The position numbers and the translations under genes were made by a program. DNA of 49,287 nucleotides from Pyrinomonadaceae bacterium (lineage in GTDB: Bacteria > Acidobacteriota > Blastocatellia > Pyrinomonadales > Pyrinomonadaceae): NCBI GenBank assembly GCA_021463165.1, contig JAJTWY010000023.1:1-49287 (forward strand), written 5' to 3'. Below are positions 32,624 through 40,516 of this stretch, one piece after another (position 1 is the first letter of the stretch; the number at the start of each line of letters is the position of its first letter). The notes beneath the pieces are model-generated. The model was not told where the DNA came from. It searched no databases and worked only from the letters and a program-made list of their open reading frames with translations.

Positions 32624-34732
32624 CTAAAAGATCAATTTCATTTGGCTGAACAACGAGTATTGCGGTTTGCTCGGGTTCGGGACATCCCCTTCGCAAAAGT
32701 TTGGGATCGGACAATTCCTAGCCCGGTCCGTAAAGATGTCCCTAAATCCCTTCCCGGGAAGAAGCACATTACCGCCAAAGGTAAAGGTCAGATTGTTTAT
32801 CAGGAACGGCCGATAGATGACCCCGAGGCTAAGGTCATAGCCGATCTCGCGCCTTACATTCGGCTGAAACAGAACGTATTCCAAGGGCTGCGTCTTGTGA
32901 AAACGCAGATAGTTCGCATTAAAAATGGCCTTGACAGTTTGAGTCACCTCGGCGTCGACGCCGACATTGAAGATAAAAATGCCGGGATTGACAAAATTGG
33001 CTTGCCCTTCGATCTTGCTTGACCGAAGACTCGGCAACAGGCTGTTCGGCTGGGTCAGACCGATATCCGTTGACACGAGCTTTACACCTTGACGACTCCA
33101 GTACGAAAACTGGCCGCCCGCAAAGTTGGGATCATCGAATATCGCGTCAAAACCCTTCGCCTTTTCGTCAGTCGGATCGTCATCGCCGGATGCGAAGAAC
33201 ACCGATCCGCGAAATCTTAGCCAATCCCTGTCGATCGACGCCTCGACCGCACCCATGTGAGCCCTGATATCGTTCGGCTTCCCCGCGATCGGGTTGAAAC
33301 TGTCCTTTCCGAAAGCAAAGTAATAGGAGTTTGTAAGGTTCAGGATGCCGATGTGTCCGTCACCGTTGAACCCAACGTAGCCAGCCTTTACGCTATGTTT
33401 CCGCGCACTGCCGACAACCGCCGGACGTACGAGAAAACCGTTCTGGTCGTAGTGTGTATCGGCCCGGTCGAAATTGTAGGCACCAACAACCTGAACCGTA
33501 TAACCTTTTGTCAGGAAATCCTGTCGGAATAGATTGGCGATGTACACATCCTGCGGACGAAGCGACCGCATCGAATTGAGCCCGCTGTTGGTGTCCTTCT
33601 CGATCTGGCGAAAATAAGCGAGGTTGAACTGCGTCTTGTTATTCGAAAAAGCACCGAAAACCCTCGCCCCGAGATTATTGTCTGAGAATAGAAATCCGCG
33701 AAAATCAGCGTTGAACGGCTGGATACCGGCCCTCACCGAGACCGAATCAAAATTGTCGTTAGTGTCGAAGAGTTTGACTTCCGCAAATGCTTCCTCGAGC
33801 GAAACCTGAAAGTCGGTACGTGTTCGCCCGCGGCGGGCATCGATATTGACGATCCCGTTCTCACGAGCGTTCAGGTAATTTGGAATGCTGAACGTCGGCG
33901 AAAATTTGATAGCCCAGGTTCGCGGGCGAAAAACAGTCTGGCCCTTAAAGAACTCGAACGAAACCTGCAGTGTTTGATTGAATGAAAAGCTCTCCGGGCG
34001 TCCGAGAAAATTGTTGCTGTCGGGATTGGCCGAGCTGACACTCGTTGCCGAAGGGGTCCTTCTAAGTTCCACGCCTGTCGTACTAACAGCGGAAAGTACC
34101 ATGAAGTAGTCGTCACCTATGATCGGGAGGTCGCCCTTTAGAATATTTTGGTCATAGGGGTTATACCAGCTTCCGCGGCGGAACGGAATGTCGCGTCCGC
34201 GAGCTCCTTTATCCCCATAGCGATCATATTCGGGGAAACTTATCCGCCAACGGTCGCGCACCTCGCGTCTGTCCGGGACCTCGTCCTTCGCAGGCGGTGT
34301 CTGACCGGCAGGCGCAGGCTCCTTACCCCGCTGGACAACGGAGAAATCGATCTTCCGCTCACCTCCGTCGATGATCACATTCTCAAGTGTCGGACAGTTT
34401 TGCTTTGACTCGTCGCAGATGAAGTTAGAAAAAACACCGTATTCTGCGGCCTTTCCACGATCGAACCGCGCCTCAAAGGGTGCGGCCACTGAGATCCGAT
34501 AGGCGCCCGAACGCAGAGACATGGAATAGGTACCGTCAGACCGCGTCCGGCGCCGCGTTGTCTCAGTTGATGTCTGATTAGTGACTATCACCTCGACGGC
34601 CGGAACGGGTTTTCCGTCCGCGTCCGTGACCTTTCCGCTCAATTTTCCGCTGGAACCTTGCGCAAGGCCGATCCCCGACACTAAAAGGGTGATCGCGAGC
34701 AACAGTGTCAGTTTTCTAAAACACGACGCCAT
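32624..34732 (-). CDS. Outer-membrane beta-barrel protein with carboxypeptidase-regulatory N-domain
   Basis: A protein of about 702 residues with a signal peptide, then a CarboxypepD_reg-like domain (SGKVTDADGKPVPAVEVIV, about 30-110), a Pro-rich linker, and a long C-terminal region of alternating aromatic beta-strands ending in QYSLFSQMKLIF, a typical barrel terminus with final Phe. There is no TonB plug signature. Its pairing with a decahaem cytochrome suggests the barrel part of a porin-cytochrome complex, analogous to MtrB or PCC porins but not obviously homologous. The ATG at 34732 is preferred; an upstream TTG at 34744 is in frame. Confidence 0.78.
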   Translation of the reverse strand: MASCFRKLTLLLAITLLVSGIGLAQGSSGKLSGKVTDADGKPVPAVEVIVTNQTSTETTRRRTRSDGTYSMSLRSGAYRISVAAPFEARFDRGKAAEYGVFSNFICDESKQNCPTLENVIIDGGERKIDFSVVQRGKEPAPAGQTPPAKDEVPDRREVRDRWRISFPEYDRYGDKGARGRDIPFRRGSWYNPYDQNILKGDLPIIGDDYFMVLSAVSTTGVELRRTPSATSVSSANPDSNNFLGRPESFSFNQTLQVSFEFFKGQTVFRPRTWAIKFSPTFSIPNYLNARENGIVNIDARRGRTRTDFQVSLEEAFAEVKLFDTNDNFDSVSVRAGIQPFNADFRGFLFSDNNLGARVFGAFSNNKTQFNLAYFRQIEKDTNSGLNSMRSLRPQDVYIANLFRQDFLTKGYTVQVVGAYNFDRADTHYDQNGFLVRPAVVGSARKHSVKAGYVGFNGDGHIGILNLTNSYYFAFGKDSFNPIAGKPNDIRAHMGAVEASIDRDWLRFRGSVFFASGDDDPTDEKAKGFDAIFDDPNFAGGQFSYWSRQGVKLVSTDIGLTQPNSLLPSLRSSKIEGQANFVNPGIFIFNVGVDAEVTQTVKAIFNANYLRFHKTQPLEYVLFQPNVRREIGYDLSLGVIYRPFLINNLTFTFGGNVLLPGKGFRDIFTDRARNCPIPNFCEGDVPNPSKPQYSLFSQMKLIF

Positions 34733-34771
34733 AACGTGATCCAAGGGACGGAATAATGAAACTTACTGACA

Positions 34772-34785
34772 GTGCTTTTTAGCAC
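34772..34785. promoter_or_regulatory. Small palindrome over the leftward -10 box
   Basis: GTGCT-TTTT-AGCAC is a five-base inverted repeat that covers the predicted -10 box of the leftward cytochrome operon. It may be an operator. Confidence 0.35.
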
Positions 34786-34804
34786 AGTTCTTAAACAATG
34801 ACAA
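34776..34804 (-). promoter_or_regulatory. Predicted promoter of the barrel-decahaem operon
   Basis: On the minus strand TTGTCA (34804-34799) and TAAAAA (34781-34776) are 17 bases apart. Transcription would start near 34769, about 37 bases before the ATG at 34732. Confidence 0.45.
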
Positions 34805-34822
34805 ACTTTTTATGAGAAAAAC

Positions 34823-34848
34823 TTGACTCTTAAATCACTTTGTATAAT
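34823..34848 (+). promoter_or_regulatory. Predicted promoter of the rightward electron-transfer operon
   Basis: A perfect TATAAT at 34843-34848 is preceded by TTGACT at 34823 with a short 14-base spacer; AACTTG gives 17. If used, the transcript starts near 34855, only about seven bases before the ATG at 34862, so the first gene would have almost no leader. Confidence 0.45.
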
Positions 34849-34861
34849 ATTCTTAGCCATC

Positions 34862-36529
34862 ATGGGCAGTCATTTTCCGGTAAGACTTCTTCGGGTAACA
34901 CGGTGTTTCCTGGCGGGCTTGCTGCTCGCCGTTCCAACCTTGTCGCAAAGCCTGAGCGTCAGCGATGTGCAAACGATCATTGCCCAAGCCGTATCGAAGG
35001 CGACAGCGATGAATCAGCGCGTGACGGTCTCGGTAACGGACAAGGAGGGTAACCTTCTCGGAACATTCCAGATGACCGGGGCATCGACGGATACGTTGAT
35101 CCGGAGCGTAGGCAGGGCCGGGCAAGGACTTGAGAATCTTACGGTCCCGGCTGCACTGGCAGCTCATTCCAAGGCCGGTACGGCAGGGATCTTTTCCACC
35201 GGAGGAAACGCATTCTCGACCCGAACGGCATCGTTTATCATTCAAGAGCACTTTCCGCCGAAGGACGACAATCGACCCGGCGGCCCGCTGTACGGCGTGC
35301 AGTTCTCGACGCTCGTTTGTTCGGATATTGCCATCGCTGCCCTTCCGCTCGGCCTGTCGGGAGATCCGGGCGGGTTACCTCTCTACAAAGGTGGTGTAGC
35401 GGTGGGCGGCGTCGGTGTTGAAGGTGACGGTTTGTATACGATCGATCGCAACCCGACGGATGACGATCAGTCGATGGAGGAGATCATTGCCTTCCACGCG
35501 ACAAGGGGCTTCGAGGCACCTCCTCTGATACGCGGCGACAATATTCTTGTGGAAGGGATTCGATTTCCGTTTTCAAACGTCTCAAGCACCGAGAATGTCG
35601 CGACCGCCCAGTTCGCAACGCTTCCGGGAACGGTTACGTCAGCGATCCGGGCGGCTCCACCCAGCGATTTCGTCCCGGGCACGTTGGGCGGCGTTAACGG
35701 GCAGTTCAGTTCCAGATTCCCAATAGTCGCAGGTTCGACGCTTTCGGTTGCAGAGGTGCAGCAGATACTCGGCGCGGCTATTGCCACCGCAAATGTCACT
35801 CGAGCCGCCATTCGGCAGCCTATCGGCACAAATGCAAGGGTGACCGTAGCGGTAGTAGATGTTAACGGGAAGGTCGTTGGGATCTTCCGGCAGCTTGACG
35901 CACCTGTATTTGGGCTTGATGTTGCGGTTCAAAAGGCCCGGACAACTAACTTTCTCGCCCGGTCGGATGCCGGCTCGAAATTGACCGCAGCCGGATTGGG
36001 ATCATACGTCGCGCGTGGTGCAGCCGAGGGAATAACTCTGAACGGGAGTATCGCCTTTAGCGACCGCGGTTTTGGTTTCCTGCATCGCCCGCTGTTCCCT
36101 GACGGGATCAACAACACGCAGGCCGGCCCGTTCAGCACGTCGCTTGGTGATTGGAGCCCGTTCAATGTGGGATTTCAGCTTGATCTGATCCGTCCGGCGT
36201 TGCTCGCGGCGCTGTCGCCGAACCCTCCGGTTTGTCGCGGCGCAAAGTTCAGCAAAAAGGACTTTCTACTTGCACCATGTCCGTGCACCTCGATCCCTGA
36301 ATTGCCCAATGGGGTTCAGACCTTCGCCGGAGGTCAGCCGCTCTATAGGGGATCGACCCACATCGGTGCGATAGGCGTCAGCGGCGACGGTATAGATCAG
36401 GACGATCTTATCAGCGCCGGCGGGGCGAATCTCTTCCCGTCACCGGCAAACATGCGTTCCGATCGAACCTTTGTGCGGGGCGTAAGATTGCCGTTCCTCA
36501 AGTTCCCGGCCCGTCCGTTCGTCGATTAG
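34862..36529 (+). CDS. Secreted protein with two GlcG/HbpS-like domains
   Basis: A protein of about 555 residues with an N-terminal hydrophobic signal (CFLAGLLLAVPTLSQ). It has two GlcG/HbpS (PF03928) copies: the first begins LSVSDVQTIIAQAVSKA with RVTVSVTDKEGNLLGTFQM, the second LSVAEVQQILGAAIATA with RVTVAVVDVNGKVVGIFRQ. Each is followed by a YGV/LYKGG-VGGVGVEGDG segment, interrupted by inserts. HbpS in Streptomyces binds haem and senses redox stress. First place in a cytochrome operon suggests haem handling or redox sensing; that is inferred. The ATG at 34862 lies downstream of the promoter; an in-frame TTG at 34823 coincides with the -35 box and is rejected. Confidence 0.75.
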   Translation: MGSHFPVRLLRVTRCFLAGLLLAVPTLSQSLSVSDVQTIIAQAVSKATAMNQRVTVSVTDKEGNLLGTFQMTGASTDTLIRSVGRAGQGLENLTVPAALAAHSKAGTAGIFSTGGNAFSTRTASFIIQEHFPPKDDNRPGGPLYGVQFSTLVCSDIAIAALPLGLSGDPGGLPLYKGGVAVGGVGVEGDGLYTIDRNPTDDDQSMEEIIAFHATRGFEAPPLIRGDNILVEGIRFPFSNVSSTENVATAQFATLPGTVTSAIRAAPPSDFVPGTLGGVNGQFSSRFPIVAGSTLSVAEVQQILGAAIATANVTRAAIRQPIGTNARVTVAVVDVNGKVVGIFRQLDAPVFGLDVAVQKARTTNFLARSDAGSKLTAAGLGSYVARGAAEGITLNGSIAFSDRGFGFLHRPLFPDGINNTQAGPFSTSLGDWSPFNVGFQLDLIRPALLAALSPNPPVCRGAKFSKKDFLLAPCPCTSIPELPNGVQTFAGGQPLYRGSTHIGAIGVSGDGIDQDDLISAGGANLFPSPANMRSDRTFVRGVRLPFLKFPARPFVD

Positions 36530-36536
36530 GTAGGCT

Positions 36537-37316
36537 ATGTGTCTTAAGGCTGTCTGCGTTTTCCTGGGGTTCTTCGTGTCGGTTCATTCCGTCGCATCGG
36601 CTCAGGCAGAACCGGCTGTCGGATCGATCGTTGTACGTGCCAAGAATGTCAGGGGCTCGCAAAGAGCAAAGATCCCGCTGTCGAGAAAGCGATTCTATCT
36701 CTTCGCGGGCGGCCTCGCCGACAATAAGGATCTGGTTGACAGTATCCGGGCTGCCGAGATCACATCCAGAGATTGCTTCTACAATAGCCTAAAGGCAAGC
36801 CCATGCTTTATTAGCTGGCTCAATGAGGGAAACTGTGAAAGCCCCTTCTGCCGAGCGATCAAACGTGAAGACATTAAGGGTGTCAAGGAGTTTGAGTCGG
36901 CCTACGCAAAAGGCCTCGTCGCTTACCGAAATAAGCCCGACCTCGCCCTTAGCTGGATGATCAACAATCTGCCGCCAGACCTGACCTCTGGCTACTATCG
37001 CCAGCAGCGAAGCTTCGTCGAGAAGATCACAGCGTCGCGCAAGCCCCTTCAGACCATCCTCTCGACGGCGGCCGGCGCTGAGGCGACATTCGCCGGTGTC
37101 CCGGTTACCGGAAAATCGACCAAGTACCTTGTTTCGAATATTCTGCCGGTCGAGATCGATAAAAAGGCCTACACCTGGGCATGCGAAATAGATGTTCAGG
37201 CCGCAAAGCCGAGCAATCTGATCCTGGCACTTCCGCTCGATCCAAAAAGGAAGAACTGCGTCCTAGTCGAAAAGGAACTAAAGACCTGTTCCGTAGAGGC
37301 GTGTAACAAGCAGTGA
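36537..37316 (+). CDS. Secreted cysteine-containing protein of unknown function
   Basis: A 259-residue protein with a signal peptide (ending near ASAQA). I recognise no family. About eight cysteines remain in the mature part, including CFYNSLKASPCF, CESPFC and CSVEAC, but no CXXCH, so it is not a c-type cytochrome. It begins with an incarnation of SIVVRAKNVRGSQRAKIPL, perhaps a beta-sandwich domain. Its stop overlaps the GTG of the following cytochrome gene (GTGA), so it is made with the system. Disulphide-bonded partner or assembly factor is possible but unproven. Confidence 0.7.
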   Translation: MCLKAVCVFLGFFVSVHSVASAQAEPAVGSIVVRAKNVRGSQRAKIPLSRKRFYLFAGGLADNKDLVDSIRAAEITSRDCFYNSLKASPCFISWLNEGNCESPFCRAIKREDIKGVKEFESAYAKGLVAYRNKPDLALSWMINNLPPDLTSGYYRQQRSFVEKITASRKPLQTILSTAAGAEATFAGVPVTGKSTKYLVSNILPVEIDKKAYTWACEIDVQAAKPSNLILALPLDPKRKNCVLVEKELKTCSVEACNKQ

Positions 37317-38401
37317 AAGCGACCACCATCATACTCCTGGTCATAGCTGGCTGTATCTTTTGCAGCTCGGTATTCATTACGCCTTCGTCGGCCCAACGAC
37401 GTGCCCAGGCTTTTTCGCACAACACTCCGGAGCATAAGACCGGCCGATACGCCGATTGCAACGTATGCCATCAGCTGCCAACCTCGAACTGGGTGTCGCC
37501 GCGCCGAGATAAACTGCCGCCATTTCCGGATGTCATAAATTTTCCGAATCCGCATAGGCAGGGTGCCGGAAATATCTGTTTTGCCTGCCATACGAATGCA
37601 GCATTCTCCGGCGGCGGTGTCTTCTGCGGAACGTGTCATACCGTACCATCGATGAGGGCGAGAGCTGTTTTGCCCTTCCCGGTTCAGGGTCGGGCCAGGC
37701 AGTTCAATACCATCTTTCCGCACGACGTTCACCAGGATCTGATCGCCAGGAACGAAAGATATGCGGATGTGGCCGTCGCTCATTTCGTCAAAGCCTCGTA
37801 TTCGCCATCACCGAAGCTTACGGCCGATGACCCGTATAGCTGCGCCGTTTGTCACCAGACGACGGTTCAGATCCCAAAGAACGGACCGCGAAAACTAACC
37901 AATCTGAAGGCGCTTAGCGATGTTGCAGCCGACACGTTCGAGCGCCCAATCAAGGCTGAATTCTTCAAGGGCTCGCCCGATGGGCATGCATCGTGTTTCA
38001 ACTGTCATTACCAGTATCAATATTTGCCAAAAGGCAAACAGAACTGTGCCGGCTGTCACGAATTGACCCGCCCTTATATCGAGCGGCGAACCCTTGAGCG
38101 ATACTCGACAAAGTTCGATCATAGCCGTACCGGCCATGTTGAGAACGACTGCGCGGCGTGTCACGTTCGTATCACACAGAATTCGAAGGTCGAGTTGATG
38201 AAAGACGCAGATGTGCCGATCGCGGCCTGCTGGCGTTGCCACGCTACCCAGGAAGAAGGCCGTTCACGACGAATTCTGCTCGATGAGATAGCGGCGCGTG
38301 ACTCGAGTATCGAAAAGAAAGAGGCGCCCTTCCAATGCACCTACTGTCATACATCTGCGATCGGGCGTTACGAGATCCCGGCGAGTCATCGGAAGCCCTA
38401 G
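37313..38401 (+). CDS. Nonahaem c-type cytochrome
   Basis: A 362-residue exported protein with a signal peptide (ends near SSAQR). It has nine CXXCH sites: CNVCH, CFACH, CGTCH, CAVCH, CFNCH, CAGCH, CAACH, CWRCH and CTYCH. Several extra His residues (for example FPHDVH and FDHSRTGH) fit bis-His ligation as in the cytochrome c3/NrfB-like multihaem families. No catalytic motif was recognised, so electron carriage in the periplasm is likely. The GTG start at 37313 overlaps the previous stop. Confidence 0.9.
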   Translation: MKATTIILLVIAGCIFCSSVFITPSSAQRRAQAFSHNTPEHKTGRYADCNVCHQLPTSNWVSPRRDKLPPFPDVINFPNPHRQGAGNICFACHTNAAFSGGGVFCGTCHTVPSMRARAVLPFPVQGRARQFNTIFPHDVHQDLIARNERYADVAVAHFVKASYSPSPKLTADDPYSCAVCHQTTVQIPKNGPRKLTNLKALSDVAADTFERPIKAEFFKGSPDGHASCFNCHYQYQYLPKGKQNCAGCHELTRPYIERRTLERYSTKFDHSRTGHVENDCAACHVRITQNSKVELMKDADVPIAACWRCHATQEEGRSRRILLDEIAARDSSIEKKEAPFQCTYCHTSAIGRYEIPASHRKP

Positions 38402-38407
38402 AAGCAA

Positions 38408-39334
38408 ATGTCCAACGTCACCGGCAAAACTCAAAGGGCGAAACTCGGGTTGATCCTGCTTGCGACGGCGGCGTTTGTTGCCGGCTGTATTCAACAAGCC
38501 GCGCGGACACCGCCTACGATCACTTCGTCCGAGCGGCCCGAACCCGTCGCGGAACGAGCATCAACATCAAAGTTCGACAAGTTCTCGCATACCATCGACG
38601 AGCATAAGGAGTTCGATTGCATCGCCTGCCACCGTCGGGAGGGCAAACAGCGCGAGCTTGAGTATGCGGGCCATGAATCCTGCGTCGGATGCCACTTGAA
38701 CCAATTCATCGATAACACGGTCACTGACGAAAATAGGGCGATGTGTGCGATCTGCCACGAGAACGTCGATTCGAACGATCCGCCGATGAGGCCGTTTCCG
38801 GCCAAATTCAAGGAGGGCTTCAATATGAAGTTCGAGCACGCGGCTCACGACAACGGTGCCGGGCGGCCGCCACAAGGCTGCGCGTTTTGTCATCACCCTG
38901 CGGGAGCGGCCCAGACGATCCCGTCAGGACTCGATACTCATAACAATTGCTACACGTGTCATACGCCCGAGAGCAAGATCGGCAGCTGCAACGTCTGTCA
39001 TGAGATCGCCCCTTATCGTCGAACACTGGCGTCCCAGTACAATTTCAAGGCCATCTTCAGACATTCGGATCATACTTCCCGGCAAGGTGTGAACTGCGGC
39101 GAATGTCATCGCGTCGTCGCGGGCGCTTCCCAAGGCCGTCAGGTGACAGACATCGCGATCCTGCAGCACAGGACGACCCCCGGAAATAACTGCCTGCAAT
39201 GTCACAACGGAAGAAGAGCATTTACGGGTAACGACCTGACGCAGCCGGGCACCTGCGCTCGCTGTCATGTAGGAATGGGAACCCTTAATTTACCGGCTGA
39301 AACTTATACGGAAGACGACACTCTGCCGAATTGA
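38408..39334 (+). CDS. Nonahaem cytochrome c3-like lipoprotein
   Basis: A 308-residue protein. The N-terminal signal ends in FVAGC, a lipobox, so the mature Cys27 is probably lipidated and the protein membrane-anchored. Nine CXXCH sites follow: CIACH, CVGCH, CAICH, CAFCH, CYTCH, CNVCH, CGECH, CLQCH and CARCH. Spaced KFSHTIDEH, KFEHAAHD and IFRHSDH motifs are typical of cytochrome c3-fold repeats, where each His ligates a haem. It follows the previous cytochrome by six bases. Confidence 0.9.
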   Translation: MSNVTGKTQRAKLGLILLATAAFVAGCIQQAARTPPTITSSERPEPVAERASTSKFDKFSHTIDEHKEFDCIACHRREGKQRELEYAGHESCVGCHLNQFIDNTVTDENRAMCAICHENVDSNDPPMRPFPAKFKEGFNMKFEHAAHDNGAGRPPQGCAFCHHPAGAAQTIPSGLDTHNNCYTCHTPESKIGSCNVCHEIAPYRRTLASQYNFKAIFRHSDHTSRQGVNCGECHRVVAGASQGRQVTDIAILQHRTTPGNNCLQCHNGRRAFTGNDLTQPGTCARCHVGMGTLNLPAETYTEDDTLPN

Positions 39335-39371
39335 CCGAGGCCCGTCGGACTGGCTTCGGAACCGAAAAATA

Positions 39372-39401
39372 TTGACATTATCCTACGAAAGAGAGTTAAA
39401 T
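39372..39401 (+). promoter_or_regulatory. Possible internal promoter
   Basis: A perfect TTGACA (39372-39377) and TTAAAT (39396-39401) with an 18-base spacer lie in the 80-base gap before the tetrahaem gene. It could boost the downstream membrane genes separately from the cytochromes. Confidence 0.4.
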
Positions 39402-39414
39402 AAGGACACAAAAT

Positions 39415-40068
39415 ATGAAGAACCTCGTCAAGCTGATCGTGTTTTCATCGTTCGCGTGTCTCGCAGCATTCGCGTTTTCATGCGGAGCCATAAACCCAGG
39501 TGGTGGTTCTGCATCTCTCTCTTCGGCAACCCCGACGCCGGCATCTAACGCCGCGGTCAACACGGCGACAAACACTGCGGCCAATGCGGCTAAGCCGCCT
39601 GCCGGCAACAAGAAGATCCCTAAGGAGTTCACGCTCGGCAAAGACAGTCTCGATGCCGTCCACGGCGCCGTACCGTTTGACCATGATACACACGCCTTTG
39701 CAAAATACAGTCCGGACGGCAAGTCAGTTGTCGGCTGCGTGGAGTGTCATCATACCGACCAGCCGAAATCGGCCATGAAACCGCCTCTTGTCACCTCCGA
39801 AAGAGATGTCGTCCTGACGATGGAAACCTGGCAGGCCTCGGATCAGAAGGTGACCGGATGCCGCGAATGTCACTTCCAGGACGGAAATGTTCCGGATGAC
39901 AAGGAAATGCCCGTACTCAATGGCAAGGATCTGAACAACGAACTCGCCTACCACGTAAACTGCAACACATGCCACGACGCAGCCTTCAAAGCGCGGCCTG
40001 AGCTTAAGGGTAAGAAGGGCTTTGCAACTTCGAAAGACTGCCTTATTTGTCATATGAAGGCGAATTGA
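39415..40068 (+). CDS. Tetrahaem cytochrome c, probable lipoprotein
   Basis: A 217-residue protein with a hydrophobic signal ending in AFAFSCGA, a less typical lipobox, followed by a low-complexity Ala/Thr/Asn/Pro linker (about 25-65). Four CXXCH sites follow: CVECH, CRECH, CNTCH and CLICH; the segment VPFDHDTHAFAKYS resembles the His-supplying segment of cytochrome c3/c7-type proteins. The long linker would let the haem domain swing away from the membrane. AAGGA precedes the ATG. Confidence 0.88.
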   Translation: MKNLVKLIVFSSFACLAAFAFSCGAINPGGGSASLSSATPTPASNAAVNTATNTAANAAKPPAGNKKIPKEFTLGKDSLDAVHGAVPFDHDTHAFAKYSPDGKSVVGCVECHHTDQPKSAMKPPLVTSERDVVLTMETWQASDQKVTGCRECHFQDGNVPDDKEMPVLNGKDLNNELAYHVNCNTCHDAAFKARPELKGKKGFATSKDCLICHMKAN

Positions 40069-40072
40069 TTTG

Positions 40073-40492
40073 ATGGCTCTGAAGCAGTGCGAGAAATGTG
40101 AGGAGAAGGTTGACGAGGCCAAGGCATTCTGTCCGGGTTGCGGACACGCATTCGTTGAGGAGCAAAAACGATCACAGGCCTCTAGTTTTGAGGCCATGGA
40201 CAGCACAGTACAGCTGGGGCAAACGATGTATAACCAGATGCTGTCCGATATGGGGCTGAATATATCAAAGGCTCCGGATGCTCCGCCACAAAAGCGGGTG
40301 GAAGTGATAACCCCGGCGGCACTGGAGACACCCGGGCCACCCCAGACCGCATCGAAGGCCGAAACGAAAAAGACGACGAATGTCGTCAAATGGATCATTA
40401 TCGCCGCGGCAGTTGTAGTCGTTCTTGCATTGCTTGTGATAGCCGCCGCAGCCTTGATCATTATTTATTCATCTCAGTATCAATTCAGATAG
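40073..40492 (+). CDS. Zinc-ribbon protein with a C-terminal membrane helix
   Basis: A 139-residue protein. Residues 1-30 hold a zinc ribbon (CEKCEEK, then CPGCGHAF). A polar middle is followed by one strongly hydrophobic helix (WIIIAAAVVVVLALLVIAAA) and a short tail, so it is probably tail-anchored with the ribbon in the cytoplasm. I choose ATG 40073 over an adjacent in-frame TTG at 40070. Function unknown; its place between cytochrome and membrane FeS genes suggests a scaffold or assembly role. Confidence 0.75.
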   Translation: MALKQCEKCEEKVDEAKAFCPGCGHAFVEEQKRSQASSFEAMDSTVQLGQTMYNQMLSDMGLNISKAPDAPPQKRVEVITPAALETPGPPQTASKAETKKTTNVVKWIIIAAAVVVVLALLVIAAAALIIIYSSQYQFR

Positions 40493-40516
40493 TTTCGCAG
40501 CCCGACTAACGAGCCA

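Noticed and set aside
34823..34861. TTG start extending the GlcG-like protein by 13 codons
   Set aside because: TTGACT here looks like a -35 box and TATAAT lies between it and the ATG at 34862, so these codons would be upstream of the transcript start.
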